From: CAZYMF01 sp964648215
GTDB taxonomy: Bacteria > Desulfobacterota > Binatia > HRBIN30 > JACQVA1
Assembly (NCBI GenBank): GCA_964648215.1
Contig: CAZYMF010000004.1
Location: forward strand, 1-64,000
Length of the DNA stretch: 64,000 nucleotides
Direction: 5' to 3'
Shown here: piece by piece, positions 15,731 through 22,915 of the stretch
Numbering within the stretch: position 1 is the first letter of the stretch
Layout of the letters: each line of letters starts with the position of its first letter
Position numbers and translations under genes: made by a program
Notes under the pieces: model-generated
Told to the model about the DNA's origin: nothing
What the model saw: the letters and a program-made list of their open reading frames with translations, nothing else
Databases searched by the model: none

Positions 15731-16862
15731 GGAGGGCTTCGCACTCGCCCACGATCCGTGCCGCGGCATCGACGGTTGCCCACTGCCGCAAGCGGCGCGA
15801 GGCGGCGGTCCAGCCGGCGGTGTCGCGCAGCAGCGAGACGAGGCGCGAGGCCAGCGCCTCCACCCGCCACTGCTCCTCGCGCACCCACCAGCCACCGGCC
15901 TCGTTGGCCCAGGTCGAAGCGTTCGGCGTCTGGTGGTCGTCGGCGGCCGACGGCAGCGGTACCAGCAGCGCCGGCAGACCGGCGACGGCGAGCTCGGCGA
16001 TCGTCGCCGCGCCGGCACGGGCGAGGGCGAAGTCGGCCCAGCGATAGGCGCCGGCCATGTCGTCGAAGTATCGCTCCACCTGCGCCGCGATGCCCGCCCC
16101 GGCGTAGGCGGCAACGACGGGAGCCGGATCGTTCTCGCCGACCTGATGGCGGACCTCGACCGCGAGGCGACGAGCGGCCAGCTGCCGCGCGAGCTCGGGT
16201 GCCTGCCGGTTGAAGAAGCGCGCCCCCTGTGAGCCGCCGGTGATCAGGAGGTGCGCGGCTCTCTGCGACGGGTGCGGCGACTGGCGCGGCTCGTGGTACA
16301 GGGCGGCGATCTCCGGGCGCACCGGGTTCCCGGTGATGCGCCGGTGCGCCGCGGGGAGCTCGCGGCCGGCGGAGGCGAAGCCGAGGTAGACGCGATCGAC
16401 GAGGCGGGCGAGCCACTTGTTGGTCAGCCCCGGCACCACGTTGGCCTCGTGGATCGCGCTGGGGATCCCGAGCAGGCGCGCCGCCAGCAGCGGGCCCGCC
16501 GAGGTGTAACCGCCGAAGCCGAGCACGAGATGCGTCCCTTGCCGCCGGAACAGACGGCCCGCCTGGGCCGTTGCGGCGATCACGCCGGCGACGGCGCGCG
16601 CCTTTCCGGCCAGGCTCGCCCCGAACAACGGTGCGCCCGCTACCTGCTCCAGCCGATAGCCGTGCCGCGGCACCAGGCGCGACTCGTATCCGGCGCGGGT
16701 ACCGAGAAACAGCACGTCGACGTCCGGTCGGGCTTGGCGATAGGCGGCGGCGACGGCGAGGGCCGGGGAGACGTGCCCGGCGGTGCCGCCGCCGATCATG
16801 GCCACCCGCCGCGACGCGGCGGCCGCGGAAGAGGTGGGCTCGGGATCGGAGTGCGGCGGCAT
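15651..16862 (-). CDS. MurG-type GT28 glycosyltransferase, candidate N-glycan GlcNAc transferase
   Basis: A 403-residue two-domain GT28 enzyme. MurG signatures are present: GGGTAGHVSPALAVA near the N-terminus, GFGGYTSAGP, IHEANVVPGLTNK, TGNPVRPEI, TGGSQGARFFN, and near the C-terminus ARAGAATIAEL and PSAADDHQTPNA. MurG adds GlcNAc to lipid I; the eukaryotic ALG13/14 pair is a split relative that adds the second GlcNAc to dolichol-PP-GlcNAc. No other peptidoglycan gene is nearby, and the gene lies tail-to-tail with stt3 and divergent from the WecA-like gene, so I favour the glycan role. It could still be the housekeeping murG. The ATG at 16862 fits the normal N-terminus. The C-terminal DRTD/DRSD tail comes from the repeat. 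Confidence 0.85.
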   Translation of the reverse strand: MPPHSDPEPTSSAAAASRRVAMIGGGTAGHVSPALAVAAAYRQARPDVDVLFLGTRAGYESRLVPRHGYRLEQVAGAPLFGASLAGKARAVAGVIAATAQAGRLFRRQGTHLVLGFGGYTSAGPLLAARLLGIPSAIHEANVVPGLTNKWLARLVDRVYLGFASAGRELPAAHRRITGNPVRPEIAALYHEPRQSPHPSQRAAHLLITGGSQGARFFNRQAPELARQLAARRLAVEVRHQVGENDPAPVVAAYAGAGIAAQVERYFDDMAGAYRWADFALARAGAATIAELAVAGLPALLVPLPSAADDHQTPNASTWANEAGGWWVREEQWRVEALASRLVSLLRDTAGWTAASRRLRQWATVDAAARIVGECEALLSRGAGHRTDRTDPSDQSDRSDRSDP

Positions 16863-16976
16863 CGGCGTGCGACTGTAACGGGGCGCCGGGGGGCGAGGCA
16901 ATCGCCCCGCGCCGGCGCACGCCGTTCGGCACCGGCGCCGTTCTCGTGTATAGGCGGCGTGGCGCTGTCCTTTCCC

Positions 16977-18050
16977 ATGTGGACTTACGGTCTCCTTTGC
17001 GGCACGGCGGCTGCGGTGGCGTTTCTCCTCACACCGGCGGTGCGCCTGCTGGCGTTGCATTTCGGCGCCGTCGACGAGCCCGGCGGCCGGCGGGCGCACC
17101 GCGGGCGGATCCCGCGCCTGGGCGGCCTGGCCGTGTTGGGTGCCGGCCTCCTCGGGCTGTTGTTGCCGTGGCTGGGCGGGGTGCCGGTGTTCGCCGCGCT
17201 GATCGCCCGCGGCTGGAGGCTGGGCTGGTTCTTGGCGGGAACGCTGCTGATCACCGCTGTCGGCGTTTTCGACGACTGCCGCGAGGCGACGCCGTGGCCC
17301 AAGCTCGCGTTCGAGACGCTGGCGGCGGTGGTCGCGGTCGCCGGCGGCTTCGGCTTCTCCGCCGTGTCGAATCCGTTCACCGGCGGCTCCATCGAGCTCG
17401 GCGCGCTGGGAGCCTTGCTCTCCGTGCTGTGGATCGTCGGCATCACCAACGCCTTCAACCTCATCGACGGACTGGACGGTCTGGCGGCCGGCGTTGCCCT
17501 GATCGCCGCGGCGACCATCTTCGTGCTCGCGGGGGTGCAGGCGCGCCCGGACGCGGCCGTGCTCACCGCCGTGCTCGCCGGCGCGCTGCTCGGCTTTCTG
17601 CGCTACAACTTTCATCCCGCCTCGATCTTCCTTGGCGACTCCGGCAGCTTGTTGCTCGGCTACGTGCTCTCGGTGCTGTCCATCCAAGGGCAGCAAAAGG
17701 TCCCGACCGTCGTCGTCCTGCTGGTGCCGATCCTGGTGCTCGCCCTGCCGATCGTGGAGACCGTGGTCACCGTCGTGCGCCGCTACGGTCGCGAGGGCGC
17801 GGCGGGTCTCTTCCACGCCGATCGTGAGCACATCCACCACCGCCTGGTGATGCGGGGCATGGCGCCGCGGCGCGCGGTGTTGCTGCTCTACGGTATCTGC
17901 AGCGGCCTCGGCCTGCTGGCGGTGCTCGCCGTGGTCGCCGGCGGACCGGGCAGCGCGGTGCTCGTGCTGGTCGCCGCCCTCGCCGGCTATTTCGGGCTGC
18001 GCCGTCTGGGGTACGGCTTCGTGCGCGGCGGAACCCTGACCCATGACTGA
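16977..18050 (+). CDS. WecA/MraY-family polyprenyl-phosphate sugar-1-phosphate transferase
   Basis: A 357-residue polytopic enzyme that should attach a HexNAc-1-phosphate from a UDP-sugar to polyprenyl phosphate, the first step of lipid-linked glycan assembly. Visible catalytic motifs are D99-D100 in VGVFDDCRE, N158/N161/D164 in ITNAFNLIDGLDGLA, FLGDSGS with D221, and the H285-x-H-H loop in HADREHIHHRL typical of WecA and unlike MraY. The ATG at 16977 gives the normal first helix; the frame upstream is not protein-like. The stop overlaps the next GT2 gene by 8 bases. In the proposed pathway it fills the ALG7/DPAGT1 position. UDP-GlcNAc as donor is inferred. Confidence 0.9.
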   Translation: MWTYGLLCGTAAAVAFLLTPAVRLLALHFGAVDEPGGRRAHRGRIPRLGGLAVLGAGLLGLLLPWLGGVPVFAALIARGWRLGWFLAGTLLITAVGVFDDCREATPWPKLAFETLAAVVAVAGGFGFSAVSNPFTGGSIELGALGALLSVLWIVGITNAFNLIDGLDGLAAGVALIAAATIFVLAGVQARPDAAVLTAVLAGALLGFLRYNFHPASIFLGDSGSLLLGYVLSVLSIQGQQKVPTVVVLLVPILVLALPIVETVVTVVRRYGREGAAGLFHADREHIHHRLVMRGMAPRRAVLLLYGICSGLGLLAVLAVVAGGPGSAVLVLVAALAGYFGLRRLGYGFVRGGTLTHD

Positions 18051-18789
18051 AGCGTCACCCGGGCCCTCGTCGCCCACGGCGGGCTCGACCACACTGGTCC
18101 TGCTGTCCTACGACGAGCGCGAGGCCCTCGAGCGGCTCCTGCCGCTGATCCCCCTCCACCTCTTCGAGCGGGTCGTCGCCATCGACCCGGGCTCGACCGA
18201 CGGCACGTTGGCTCTGTACGAGGCGCGCGGGATTCCGTGCGTGATTCAACCCGCGCGCGGGCGCGGCAATGCGTTCTTGCTGGCGGCGGAGATCGTCGAC
18301 AGCGAGCGGGTGGTCTTCTTCAGCGCCGACGGCAACGAGAACCCGGAAGATCTGCCCCTGCTGCTCCGCTATCTCGACGAGGGCAACGACCTGGTCATCG
18401 GCGGCCGCTTCCTCCGCCCCGGATCGTGCAGCGACAACAGCGACGACCCCTGGCGGTTGCGCCGCGCCGGCTCGATCGGCTTCAGCCTGGTCGTCCGGCT
18501 GCTGTGGGGCTGCGACGTGTGGGACTCGTGCAACGGCTTTCGCGGCTTCCGCGTCGAGGCCATGCGGCGCCTGCGTCTGGACGCGCCGTTGCACGAGATC
18601 GAGCTGCAGAGCACCATCCGCGCCGCCAAGCTGGGCATGAAGATCAAGGAGTTCCCGACCCGCGAGCTGCGGCGGATGGGCGGCTGGCGCAAGCCGACCG
18701 CCGGGACCTGGACCCTGGGTTGGAGGACGGCTCTCTATCTCGTGCGCGAGATCCTCATCGGCCGGCGCTTCGATGGCTCGCCGCGCTGA
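18043..18789 (+). CDS. GT2 polyprenyl-phosphate glycosyltransferase (DPM1-like)
   Basis: 248 residues of a GT-A fold: VLLSYDEREALERLLP at the start, DPGSTDGT near residue 50, and FFSADGNENPEDLP (a DGN in place of the usual DxD) near 90. It lacks the C-terminal membrane helices of some family members. The nearest known functions are dolichol-phosphate mannose or glucose synthases, which load one sugar onto polyprenyl phosphate for periplasmic GT-C enzymes. It overlaps the WecA-like gene by 8 bases and the following GT-C gene by 17, which supports that partnership. The sugar cannot be read from sequence. Confidence 0.82.
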   Translation: MTEASPGPSSPTAGSTTLVLLSYDEREALERLLPLIPLHLFERVVAIDPGSTDGTLALYEARGIPCVIQPARGRGNAFLLAAEIVDSERVVFFSADGNENPEDLPLLLRYLDEGNDLVIGGRFLRPGSCSDNSDDPWRLRRAGSIGFSLVVRLLWGCDVWDSCNGFRGFRVEAMRRLRLDAPLHEIELQSTIRAAKLGMKIKEFPTRELRRMGGWRKPTAGTWTLGWRTALYLVREILIGRRFDGSPR

Positions 18790-20248
18790 CCCCCCGGCCG
18801 CGCCCGCCGCCGTCCGCGGCTGGAAGCGGCACCTGCCCGTCCTGCTGCTGTGTCTGTTCTTCGTCGGGCTCTACGCCACGACGTTGCGGTCGCTGGGGAT
18901 GCTGGGATGGGACGAGTCGGAGTACGCCTCGCTGGGCCGCTCGGTGCTGCGGGGCGAGGGATTCTCGATCAGCGGGCGGCCCAACTCGCTGCGCCCGCCG
19001 CTGCTGCCGCTGGCGGTGACGGCGAGCTTGCTGGTGACCGGCAGCGCCAGCGACGTCGCCGCGAAGCTGCCCAACCTCTCCTTCAGCGCGCTCGCCCTCC
19101 TGGTCGTCTACGCGGCGATGGCGCGCGAGCGGGACCGCCTCACCGCCTGGATCGCCACCGCCTTTCTCGGGCTGATGCCGACGTTCTGGCTCTTCACCCC
19201 CAGGTTGCTGACCGAGATTCCGTTCATGGCGTTCTTCACCGCCGCGATCGCGTGCTTCTATTTCGGCCTCTACCGTGACGGGCGTTTCTTCTATGTCAGC
19301 TGGATCTCCGTCGCGCTGGCGTTGCTGAGCCGCTACACGGCGGTGCTGTTCGGGCCCATCGCGCTGGCTTTCACGCTGATGGCGCTTGCCGCCGCCGACG
19401 CCCGCCAACGGATCCGTGGGCGGCACTTCTGGCTCTCCCCCTTCGCCGGCCTGGCGCTGTTGCTGCCCTGGCTGCTGCGCCAGCAGCTCGTCTTCGGCAG
19501 CGCCCTGGTCGGGTTTCAGCATGCCTCCGGGCAGCTGCAGGCGTACCTGCCGGGGGTCTCGATGCCGTGGTACTTCTACCCGGCCCACGTCCCGGGGATG
19601 GTCTCGCCGCTGCTGTGCGCGCCGTTGCTCGTCGGCATCGTCTGGGCGGTGCGGACGCGGGACCGCTTTGCCTTGCACTGCCTCTTCGTGGTCGGGTTCG
19701 TCTTGCTGTGGTTCAGCGCCTATCGCTTCAAGGAGATCCGCATGGCGACGTCGACGTTGCCCTTCCTGGCCATGGTGGCGGCGCTCGGTGTGACGCAGGT
19801 CGTTCTGCCGCGGCGGCTGACGGCACCCGTGCTCGGCGGGGTCGCCGTCTTCCTGATCGGTGTCTTCGCCTTCTCCTTCGTCAGGACGCACCGATTCTTC
19901 TCGCGCGCGGTGACGCTCGGCTATCCCTCCTTCACCGAAGCGATGCGTGCGGTGCGCGAGCGCACGGCGCCCAACACCGTCCTGATGGGCGCCAGCGTGC
20001 CGCAGATCTTCTGGTACGCCGATCGTCACGTCGTCGATTTCCCCGACGAGAAGGATCTCCCCGGGGCCTTGCGGCGGTGCGACTGGGTGGTCGTGGTCAA
20101 CTTCGAGCGCGGACAGAAGCCCTATGCGCGCCAGTTGCTGGCCAAGGTGACCCAGGAGGACGGTGCGCAAGGGAACGCGCTCGTCTCCCGCGATGTGCGT
20201 TTCACCACGGTGTTGATTCGCGCCTCGCTGTTGCGGGAGCGGTTGTAG
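18773..20248 (+). CDS. GT-C membrane glycosyltransferase (GT39/ArnT-like)
   Basis: 491 residues with about 10-11 membrane segments. The first periplasmic loop holds LGWDESEYASLGRSVL (WDE catalytic motif, near residues 43-58), typical of polyprenyl-phosphate-sugar-dependent PMT/ArnT enzymes; RPNSLRPPLLPL follows. A small soluble C-terminal domain (from about 390) contains NTVLMGASVPQIFWYADR. It most likely uses the polyprenyl-phosphate sugar made by the preceding GT2 enzyme to extend the lipid-linked glycan outside the cytoplasm, as ALG3/9/12 do in eukaryotes. The acceptor is inferred from the operon only. Confidence 0.85.
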   Translation: MARRADPPAAPAAVRGWKRHLPVLLLCLFFVGLYATTLRSLGMLGWDESEYASLGRSVLRGEGFSISGRPNSLRPPLLPLAVTASLLVTGSASDVAAKLPNLSFSALALLVVYAAMARERDRLTAWIATAFLGLMPTFWLFTPRLLTEIPFMAFFTAAIACFYFGLYRDGRFFYVSWISVALALLSRYTAVLFGPIALAFTLMALAAADARQRIRGRHFWLSPFAGLALLLPWLLRQQLVFGSALVGFQHASGQLQAYLPGVSMPWYFYPAHVPGMVSPLLCAPLLVGIVWAVRTRDRFALHCLFVVGFVLLWFSAYRFKEIRMATSTLPFLAMVAALGVTQVVLPRRLTAPVLGGVAVFLIGVFAFSFVRTHRFFSRAVTLGYPSFTEAMRAVRERTAPNTVLMGASVPQIFWYADRHVVDFPDEKDLPGALRRCDWVVVVNFERGQKPYARQLLAKVTQEDGAQGNALVSRDVRFTTVLIRASLLRERL

Positions 20249-20318
20249 CCGGCCGCGGCGGTTCCCCTCTTGGCGGGGCTGTGCCATAAACCAACGCGAT
20301 CGCGGAGACGTCCCCGGC

Positions 20319-20360
20319 ATGGCGATGACGAAAATCCTGGCGGCGGCCGCGCGGGTTTGA
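20319..20360 (+). CDS. Possible 13-codon upstream ORF overlapping the ALG1-like start
   Basis: ATG at 20319 opens a 13-residue peptide (MAMTKILAAAARV) whose TGA (20358-20360) overlaps the TTG start proposed for the ALG1-like gene as TTGA. GGAGA lies about 10 bases before the ATG. It may couple translation into the weakly started ALG1-like gene. It may also be chance. Confidence 0.3.
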   Translation: MAMTKILAAAARV

Positions 20361-21634
20361 GCGACTTGCCGCGACCGCAGCGAGTGGCCGTCGTCGTGCT
20401 CGGTGATCTCGGGCGCAGCCCGCGGATGCAGTACCACGCGCAGGCGCTGGCCGGCGCCGGCGTCGAGGTGGATCTGATCGGCTACGAGGGCAGCGAGCTG
20501 CCGCGCGAACTGCGCGAGAGCCCGCGCCTGCGCTGTCATTTGCTGCGCGCGAGCCGGCCGGCGCCGCGCCGGCCGCGGCTGCTCTTCGTCGCCGGCTCCG
20601 CCCTGCGCGTGCTGCGGCAATGCGGCCAACTGCTGTGGGTGCTGCTGTTTCGCATCGACCGACCCAACGTCGTCGTGGTGCAGAATCCGCCGGCGGTGCC
20701 GACGCTGTTGCTGGCCGTGCTGGCGGCGCGGGTGCGCCGGGCCAAGCTGGTGGTCGATTGGCACAATTTCGGGTACGCGATGCTCGCTCTGTCGCTCGAC
20801 CCGCATCATCCGCTCGTTCGCGTCGCGCGCTGGTACGAGCGCCGTCTGGCGCGCTTTGCCGACGCGCACCTGTGCGTGTCGCGGGCGATGCAGGCGACGA
20901 TGCGAACGCAGTGGGGCGTCGCGGCGGCGGTGCTCTACGATCGACCCGCGGCGCGCTTTCAAGCGGCGTCGGCCGAGGCGCGGCGGGAGCTGCGGCAACG
21001 GCTCGCAGAGGCGGTTCCCGAAATGGTCGTCGCCCGGCCGCCGGCCATCGTCGTCAGCCCGACGAGCTGGACGGCGGACGAGGACTTCGATCTCTTGCTC
21101 GACGCCGTTCAACGCTGCGACCGCTTGCTGTCCGAGCCCGCGCCAGGGTCCGAGCCGGAGCGCGTGGCGCTCCTCGTTCTTCTCACCGGCCGGGGCCCGC
21201 TGCGCGCGGCTTACGAGGAACGGATGCGCCGGATGCCGCTGCGACGGATTCGCCTGCGCGCGCTGTGGCTGAGCCCGCCGGACTATCCGCTGCTGCTGGC
21301 GGCCGCCGATCTCGGCCTCTGCCTCCACCGCTCGGCCGCGGGAGTAGATCTGCCGATGAAGGTCAGCGACATGTTCGGCGCCGGCTTGCCCGTGTGCGCG
21401 TTCGACTACGGGCCCTGTCTCGCCGAGCTGGTGCACGCGGGCGAAAACGGGCTGCTGTTTTCCTCGGCCGAAGAGCTGGCGCGGCAGCTTTGCCGAGTCG
21501 CGGGCGAGCTTCCCGGCGGTGCGTCGTGGCTGGAGCGGTTGCGGGAGAACGTCCTTGCGCACCGCCAGACGTGGGAGGAAGGTTGGCAGCGGGAGGCCTG
21601 GCCGGTGCTCTCCCGGCTGCTGGGGGCCGAGTAG
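20357..21634 (+). CDS. ALG1-like beta-1,4-mannosyltransferase (GT33-type)
   Basis: About 425 residues whose order of motifs matches eukaryotic ALG1, which adds the first mannose to dolichol-PP-GlcNAc2. An N-terminal VVVLGDLGRSPRMQYH (12-27) is followed by QNPPAVPTLLL, D134-W-H-N-FGYA, HHPLVRVARWYE, LYDRPAARF, T236-S-W-TADEDF, TGRGPLR, D331-LPMKVSDMFG and LPVCAFDYGPCLAEL. I recall near-identical blocks in human and yeast ALG1. The eukaryotic N-terminal membrane anchor is absent. The start is uncertain: TTG at 20357 fits the domain boundary, and the open frame reaches back to a TTG at 20270. It is followed 36 bases later by the ALG2-like gene. Confidence 0.9.
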   Translation: MSDLPRPQRVAVVVLGDLGRSPRMQYHAQALAGAGVEVDLIGYEGSELPRELRESPRLRCHLLRASRPAPRRPRLLFVAGSALRVLRQCGQLLWVLLFRIDRPNVVVVQNPPAVPTLLLAVLAARVRRAKLVVDWHNFGYAMLALSLDPHHPLVRVARWYERRLARFADAHLCVSRAMQATMRTQWGVAAAVLYDRPAARFQAASAEARRELRQRLAEAVPEMVVARPPAIVVSPTSWTADEDFDLLLDAVQRCDRLLSEPAPGSEPERVALLVLLTGRGPLRAAYEERMRRMPLRRIRLRALWLSPPDYPLLLAAADLGLCLHRSAAGVDLPMKVSDMFGAGLPVCAFDYGPCLAELVHAGENGLLFSSAEELARQLCRVAGELPGGASWLERLRENVLAHRQTWEEGWQREAWPVLSRLLGAE

Positions 21635-21670
21635 GATTCGACCCGGTCGCCCCACCTTGGTAGAGCTGGC

Positions 21671-22915
21671 ATGGGAAATGGTTCCGAAAGGCAGCGCTTG
21701 AAGATCGCCATCCTTCATCCCGACCTCGGCATCGGCGGCGCCGAGCGGCTGATCGTCGATGCCGCCGTGCAGCTCCAGGCTGCCGGACACCGGGTCACGA
21801 TCTTCACCAATCACCACGACCCGGCGCACTGCTTCGCGCCCACCGCCGACGGCACCCTGGAGGTGCGAGTCTTCGGCGCGTCTCTCCCGAGCCACGTCGC
21901 GCAGCATCTGCGCGCGCCCTGTGCCGTGACGAGGATGCTCTACCTCTGCGGGGCGGCGGCCCGCCACGGCCCGTTCGACGTCTTCCTCTGCGACCTGGTG
22001 GCGCACGTGATCCCGGCGCTCAAGTGGCTCGCCCGGACCCCGGTCGTCTTCTACTGTCACTTTCCCGATCAGTTGCTGGTCACGCGCGATCGGTGGCCGT
22101 ATCGCCTCTATCGCCTGCCCATCGATCGTCTCGAGCAATGGGCCACGGGGCACGCCGATCGCGTCCTGGTCAACAGCCGCTTCACCGCGGCGATGTTTGG
22201 GAAGGCGTTTCCCCGTTTGCACTGGCTCACTCCCGACGTTCTCTATCCCGCCACCGGCGACGTCGACGGCTGCGTCGAAACGACCCCGGGGGACGAGCCC
22301 ATGTTGCTGGCGATCGGGCGCTATGATCGTTCCAAGAAGATGGTTCTCGCCGTCGAAGCCCTGGCGCACTTGCGCCAATGCCTGCCCGCGCCCGCGGCGG
22401 ACAAGGTGCGCCTGGTGATCGCCGGTCACTACGACGCCGGCTCTCGCGAGAACGTGCTGGCGATGCGGGAGCTGGAGTCGGCCGTGCGCGCCTTCGGGCT
22501 GCAGGAGCAGGTGACGCTGCGGCGCTCGCTGTCGGATGCGGAGCGCATCGATCTCCTGGAGCGCTGCTCGTGCCTCGTCCACACCATGCCCAACGAGCAC
22601 TTCGGCCTGGTTCCCGTCGAGGCGATGGCCGCGGGCAGACCGGTGGTCGCGGTGCGCCGGGGCGGGGTGATGGAGACGGTGCGCCACGGCGAGACGGGCC
22701 TGCTGTGCGAGCCCAACCCGGAGGCTTTTGCCGCGGCCCTGGCGCGCTTGCTGCGCGATCGCGACGAGGCCGCGCGCATGGGGCGGGCGGCGCGGCTGCG
22801 TGCTCGGACGCTCTTTTCCCGCGCCGCCTTCGGCGAGCGTCTCGACGCCATCGTTCGCGAGGTGGCGGCCAAGAAGGCCGGCGCCGAGAGGGGAGCGGCG
22901 TGCTCGGCAGCCTGA
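21671..22915 (+). CDS. ALG2-like alpha-1,3/1,6-mannosyltransferase (GT4)
   Basis: 414 residues with the signatures of eukaryotic ALG2, which adds both branching mannoses to Man1GlcNAc2-PP-dolichol. HPDLGIGGAER lies at 16-26, then NHHDPAHCF (47-55), FYCHFPDQLL (127-136), RLYRLPIDRLE (145-155), VNSRFTA (167-173), DVLYPA, GRYDRSKKMVLAVEAL (216-231) and the GT4 EX7E site E309...E317 in NEHFGLVPVEAM. These go well beyond general GT4 similarity. It ends 16 bases inside the ABC transporter gene, so the two are translationally coupled. Confidence 0.92.
   Translation: MGNGSERQRLKIAILHPDLGIGGAERLIVDAAVQLQAAGHRVTIFTNHHDPAHCFAPTADGTLEVRVFGASLPSHVAQHLRAPCAVTRMLYLCGAAARHGPFDVFLCDLVAHVIPALKWLARTPVVFYCHFPDQLLVTRDRWPYRLYRLPIDRLEQWATGHADRVLVNSRFTAAMFGKAFPRLHWLTPDVLYPATGDVDGCVETTPGDEPMLLAIGRYDRSKKMVLAVEALAHLRQCLPAPAADKVRLVIAGHYDAGSRENVLAMRELESAVRAFGLQEQVTLRRSLSDAERIDLLERCSCLVHTMPNEHFGLVPVEAMAAGRPVVAVRRGGVMETVRHGETGLLCEPNPEAFAAALARLLRDRDEAARMGRAARLRARTLFSRAAFGERLDAIVREVAAKKAGAERGAACSAA

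Noticed and set aside
15651..16862. Assigning the GT28 gene as housekeeping murG
   Set aside because: No dcw or other peptidoglycan genes are present, and the context is N-glycosylation. It is kept as an alternative only.
18755..22687. A 1310-codon open frame on the minus strand opposite the glycan operon
   Set aside because: It is Arg/Gln/His-rich with no domain, and it runs opposite six clear genes. High GC leaves antisense frames open.
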